Below, piece by piece: positions 5,616 through 5,719 of a stretch of 5,719 nucleotides of DNA (positions are counted from its first letter, which is position 1; each line of letters opens with the position of its first letter). The stretch is taken from the NCBI GenBank assembly GCA_003343885.1, contig QAKH01000050.1:1-5719 (forward strand), given 5' to 3'. Source of the stretch: Clostridiales bacterium. GTDB taxonomy: Bacteria; Bacillota; Clostridia; Oscillospirales; CAG-382. The notes under the pieces are model-generated. The model did no database searches. It worked only from the letters and a program-made list of their open reading frames with translations, and was not told where the DNA came from. A program made the translations under genes and the position numbers.

Positions 5616-5643
5616 AAAAAACGCCGCAGTTACTACCGCGGCG
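5616..5643 (-). terminator. Intrinsic terminator after tRNA-Thr
   Basis: On the - strand CGCCGC (5643-5638) pairs with GCGGCG (5627-5622) over a 10-nt loop, followed directly by T6 (5621-5616). It begins 4 nt after the tRNA CCA end and is the expected end of the tRNA-Thr transcript. Confidence 0.88.
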
Positions 5644-5647
5644 AATT

Positions 5648-5719
<72 letters not shown>

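Overview
The window is an ordinary-looking piece of a bacterial chromosome, most likely from Bacillota, class Clostridia. The basis is family resemblance of the proteins, moderate GC, strong AGGAGG-type ribosome binding sites, AT-rich spacers with short intrinsic terminators, and CCA-encoding tRNA genes. I cannot name the genus. I see no mobile element, CRISPR array, phage gene or defence system.

Layout, left to right. The 3' part of a tRNA-Val(TAC) gene (1-61, +) is followed by an intrinsic terminator with an unusual competing-stem arrangement. After a 163-nt spacer comes pyk (225-1649, +), a complete short-form pyruvate kinase. pyk and the next operon converge on one bidirectional terminator (about 1694-1741). 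Reading leftward from the right side, one transcript carries ecfT (5335-4517), truA (4501-3653) and dnaX (3596-1809). It starts from a good extended -10 promoter at 5387-5415. Right of that promoter lies a 312-nt gene-free stretch holding two leftward terminators and several inverted repeats. The window ends in an almost complete tRNA-Thr(GGT) gene (5648-5719, -).

The genes do housekeeping jobs: glycolysis (pyk), vitamin or cofactor uptake (EcfT, the shared membrane subunit of ECF transporters), tRNA pseudouridylation (TruA) and the replicative clamp loader (DnaX). They share no pathway. ecfT-truA is a familiar Firmicutes pair. Here, however, ecfA1 and ecfA2 do not precede ecfT, and dnaX follows truA in place of the usual rplM-rpsI, so the gene order is the distinctive part.

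The most interesting signals are inside dnaX. In its low-complexity linker an in-frame A AAG GGA heptamer sits directly before a 7-bp all-GC hairpin, and the -1 frame ends 15 codons later with a very arginine-rich tail. This is a candidate programmed frameshift producing a short gamma-like DnaX. A second heptamer (A AAT TTT) lies at the start of the linker. Chance alone would give about two such heptamers in a gene of this length, so both are hypotheses. Two possible small RNAs and the tRNA-Val trailer structure are weaker leads.
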